From NCBI GenBank assembly GCA_039806065.1, contig JBDKJS010000069.1:1-6618 (forward strand): a stretch of DNA of 6,618 bases, read 5' to 3'. Position numbers and translations under genes: made by a program. Source of the DNA: JBDKJS01 sp039806065 (GTDB taxonomy: Bacteria; Bacteroidota; Bacteroidia; AKYH767-A; 2013-40CM-41-45). Positions 6,091 through 6,618 of the stretch are shown here, piece by piece. The notes under the pieces were generated by a model that worked only from the letters and a program-made list of their open reading frames with translations, had not been told where the DNA came from and did not search any database. The stretch's first letter is position 1; every line of letters starts with the position of its first letter.

Positions 6091-6126
6091 CACCACCACT
6101 GCCCCTTATCACCCGCAGTGCCGGTG
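6091..6126. repeat. Hairpin with symmetric internal loop in the GC-rich patch
   Basis: Outer arms CACC (6091-6094) and GGTG (6123-6126) and inner arms CACTGC (6097-6102) and GCAGTG (6115-6120) pair perfectly. They are separated by a 2x2 internal loop, with a 12-base terminal loop. The layout looks like a folded RNA, though no family is recognised. Confidence 0.45.
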
Positions 6127-6216
6127 TTCGCTCATAGTGCTGCTAAAAAAAATACTTTTTTTAGCAGCAGCTAATCCGCTCACCCACGGGCCGCAGTTCA
6201 TCACCCTAACACCCAT
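6109..6216 (-). other. Uncertain 35-codon open frame in the GC-rich patch
   Basis: This frame runs ATG at 6214-6216 to TGA at 6109-6111 and would encode a 35-residue peptide with NCGPW near residue 7, AAAKKSIFF in the middle and SEHRHCG at the end. No signal peptide, ribosome-binding motif or known family is apparent. The 14-bp hairpin lies inside it and accounts for the low-complexity middle. It is listed only because no other gene explains this patch; it is more likely non-coding. Confidence 0.15.
6138..6169. repeat. Perfect 14-bp stem-loop (TGCTGCT + A7 / T7 + AGCAGCA)
   Basis: Positions 6138-6151 pair perfectly with 6156-6169 around the 4-base loop ATAC. The base of the stem is the mixed TGCTGCT/AGCAGCA and the top is pure A-T. 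This is the reverse of an ordinary intrinsic terminator, where the A and T tracts flank a GC stem. It could form in either direction of transcription and lies 156 bases past the stop of the T9SS gene. Confidence 0.6.
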
Positions 6217-6325
6217 CACCTCACTATTTTCATCCAGATGCGCATTACACTTTCATTACTATGCATTCAATACTATCTTGTGGGCAGCAATGGAATATTT
6301 AATTTATTCATTTTGAATTTAGTTT

Positions 6326-6618
6326 TTACTCATTTTGAACAATAACCTTGGCTGTGCCTTTGTAACCGGTGTTTGAAATTCTTAGAAGATAGATGCCGCT
6401 ACTCAAATTGTTGAGTTTAATATTTTGCATCTGACTCCAGGCAGGCAGCCATTGGTGCTGCACTACCTTGCCATTGATATCTATCAATTGCAGCAAGGCA
6501 TTTTCTTGCAAAGTAGCATACTGCAAATGAACCGTGCTGTTTGCAGCGGCAGGGTTTGGAAAAACTTTAACTGCGTTTTCTTTTACTGCACCTTTGGGTA
6601 AACCCACATGCAAACTAT
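6326..6618 (-). CDS. C-terminal end of a T9SS cargo protein (type A sorting domain), N-terminus cut by window edge
   Basis: The frame is open to the right edge (codons AGT then TTG at 6611-6616, with no stop). The apparent start at 6613 is a TTG inside a longer gene, so this is only the last 97 or so codons. The visible part is a Por secretion-system C-terminal (type A) sorting domain. It has VKVFPNPAAANSTVHLQY, then ALLQLIDINGKVVQHQ, then LNNLSSGIYLLRI and a final KGTAKVIVQNE. The PNP box, the L-x-D-x-x-G-K-x-V strand and the SGIYLLR-then-KVIV strands are the family hallmarks. The type IX secretion machinery exports such proteins across the outer membrane, removes this domain and usually anchors or releases the cargo. 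The functional domain lies outside the window, so the activity is unknown. Confidence 0.92.
   Translation of the reverse strand, partial: SLHVGLPKGAVKENAVKVFPNPAAANSTVHLQYATLQENALLQLIDINGKVVQHQWLPAWSQMQNIKLNNLSSGIYLLRISNTGYKGTAKVIVQNE

Larger units (their letters stand above)
6039..6325. other. 287-base gap without a recognised gene: tRNA terminator, then GC-rich patch with hairpins
   Basis: After the tRNA terminator, about 6081-6140 and 6171-6220 are near 60% G+C by hand count, unlike the AT-rich spacers elsewhere in the window. The patch contains two further hairpins (6091-6126 and 6138-6169). The minus strand has a 35-codon open frame (6109-6216). The last 100 bases, 6226-6325, return to AT-rich sequence in which I see nothing but a short direct repeat. 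No known RNA family is recognised. It may be a structured 3' region of the T9SS gene, a small RNA, or an interspersed repeat. Confidence 0.45.

Noticed and set aside
1..6618. CRISPR array, insertion sequence, toxin-antitoxin pair or defence system
   Set aside because: There are no regularly spaced repeats, transposase motifs, terminal inverted repeats with target duplications, or defence-related domains on either strand; the genes are mostly ordinary Bacteroidota chromosomal families.

Overview
The window looks like a piece of a Bacteroidota chromosome, probably from the Chitinophagaceae/Sphingobacteriia side of the phylum. The reasons are a type IX secretion (T9SS) C-terminal sorting domain, a lamin-tail-domain surface protein, a DUF4294 protein, AT-rich gene starts without Shine-Dalgarno motifs, and a TAnnTTTG-type promoter box in front of a tRNA. 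This placement rests on recognising families by eye, not on a search.

Layout, left to right. The minus-strand gene at 1-1097 is cut by the left edge. It encodes a secreted protein with a lamin-tail domain, a beta-sandwich-like domain and a second lamin-tail-like domain. A 170-base AT-rich gap with several inverted repeats follows. Next come two minus-strand genes that probably share a transcript: cinA (1894-3141) upstream and a DUF4294 secreted protein (1268-1840) downstream. Divergent from cinA, across only 41 bases holding a 16-base near-palindrome, is an ECF-type sigma factor (3183-3821). Eleven bases after it is a small two-helix membrane protein (3833-4174) that may be its partner. That gene runs tail-to-tail into a CoA-binding Rossmann protein (4171-4530, minus), with the two stop codons overlapping in one TTAA. 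Upstream of the CoA-binding gene, and probably in one operon with it, is a 12-helix MFS transporter (4562-5854).

On the plus strand, a tRNA-Ser(UGA) with encoded CCA (5951-6038) has a Bacteroidota -7 box just in front and an intrinsic terminator just behind. A 287-base gap follows (6039-6325). Parts of it are unusually GC-rich (about 60% by hand count) and it contains three hairpins; this is the least explained stretch in the window. At the right edge is the C-terminal end of a minus-strand T9SS cargo protein.

No mobile element, CRISPR array, defence island or other clearly new system is visible. The best leads are the sigma factor with its small membrane neighbour, the palindrome between cinA and the sigma gene, and the structured GC-rich patch behind the tRNA.
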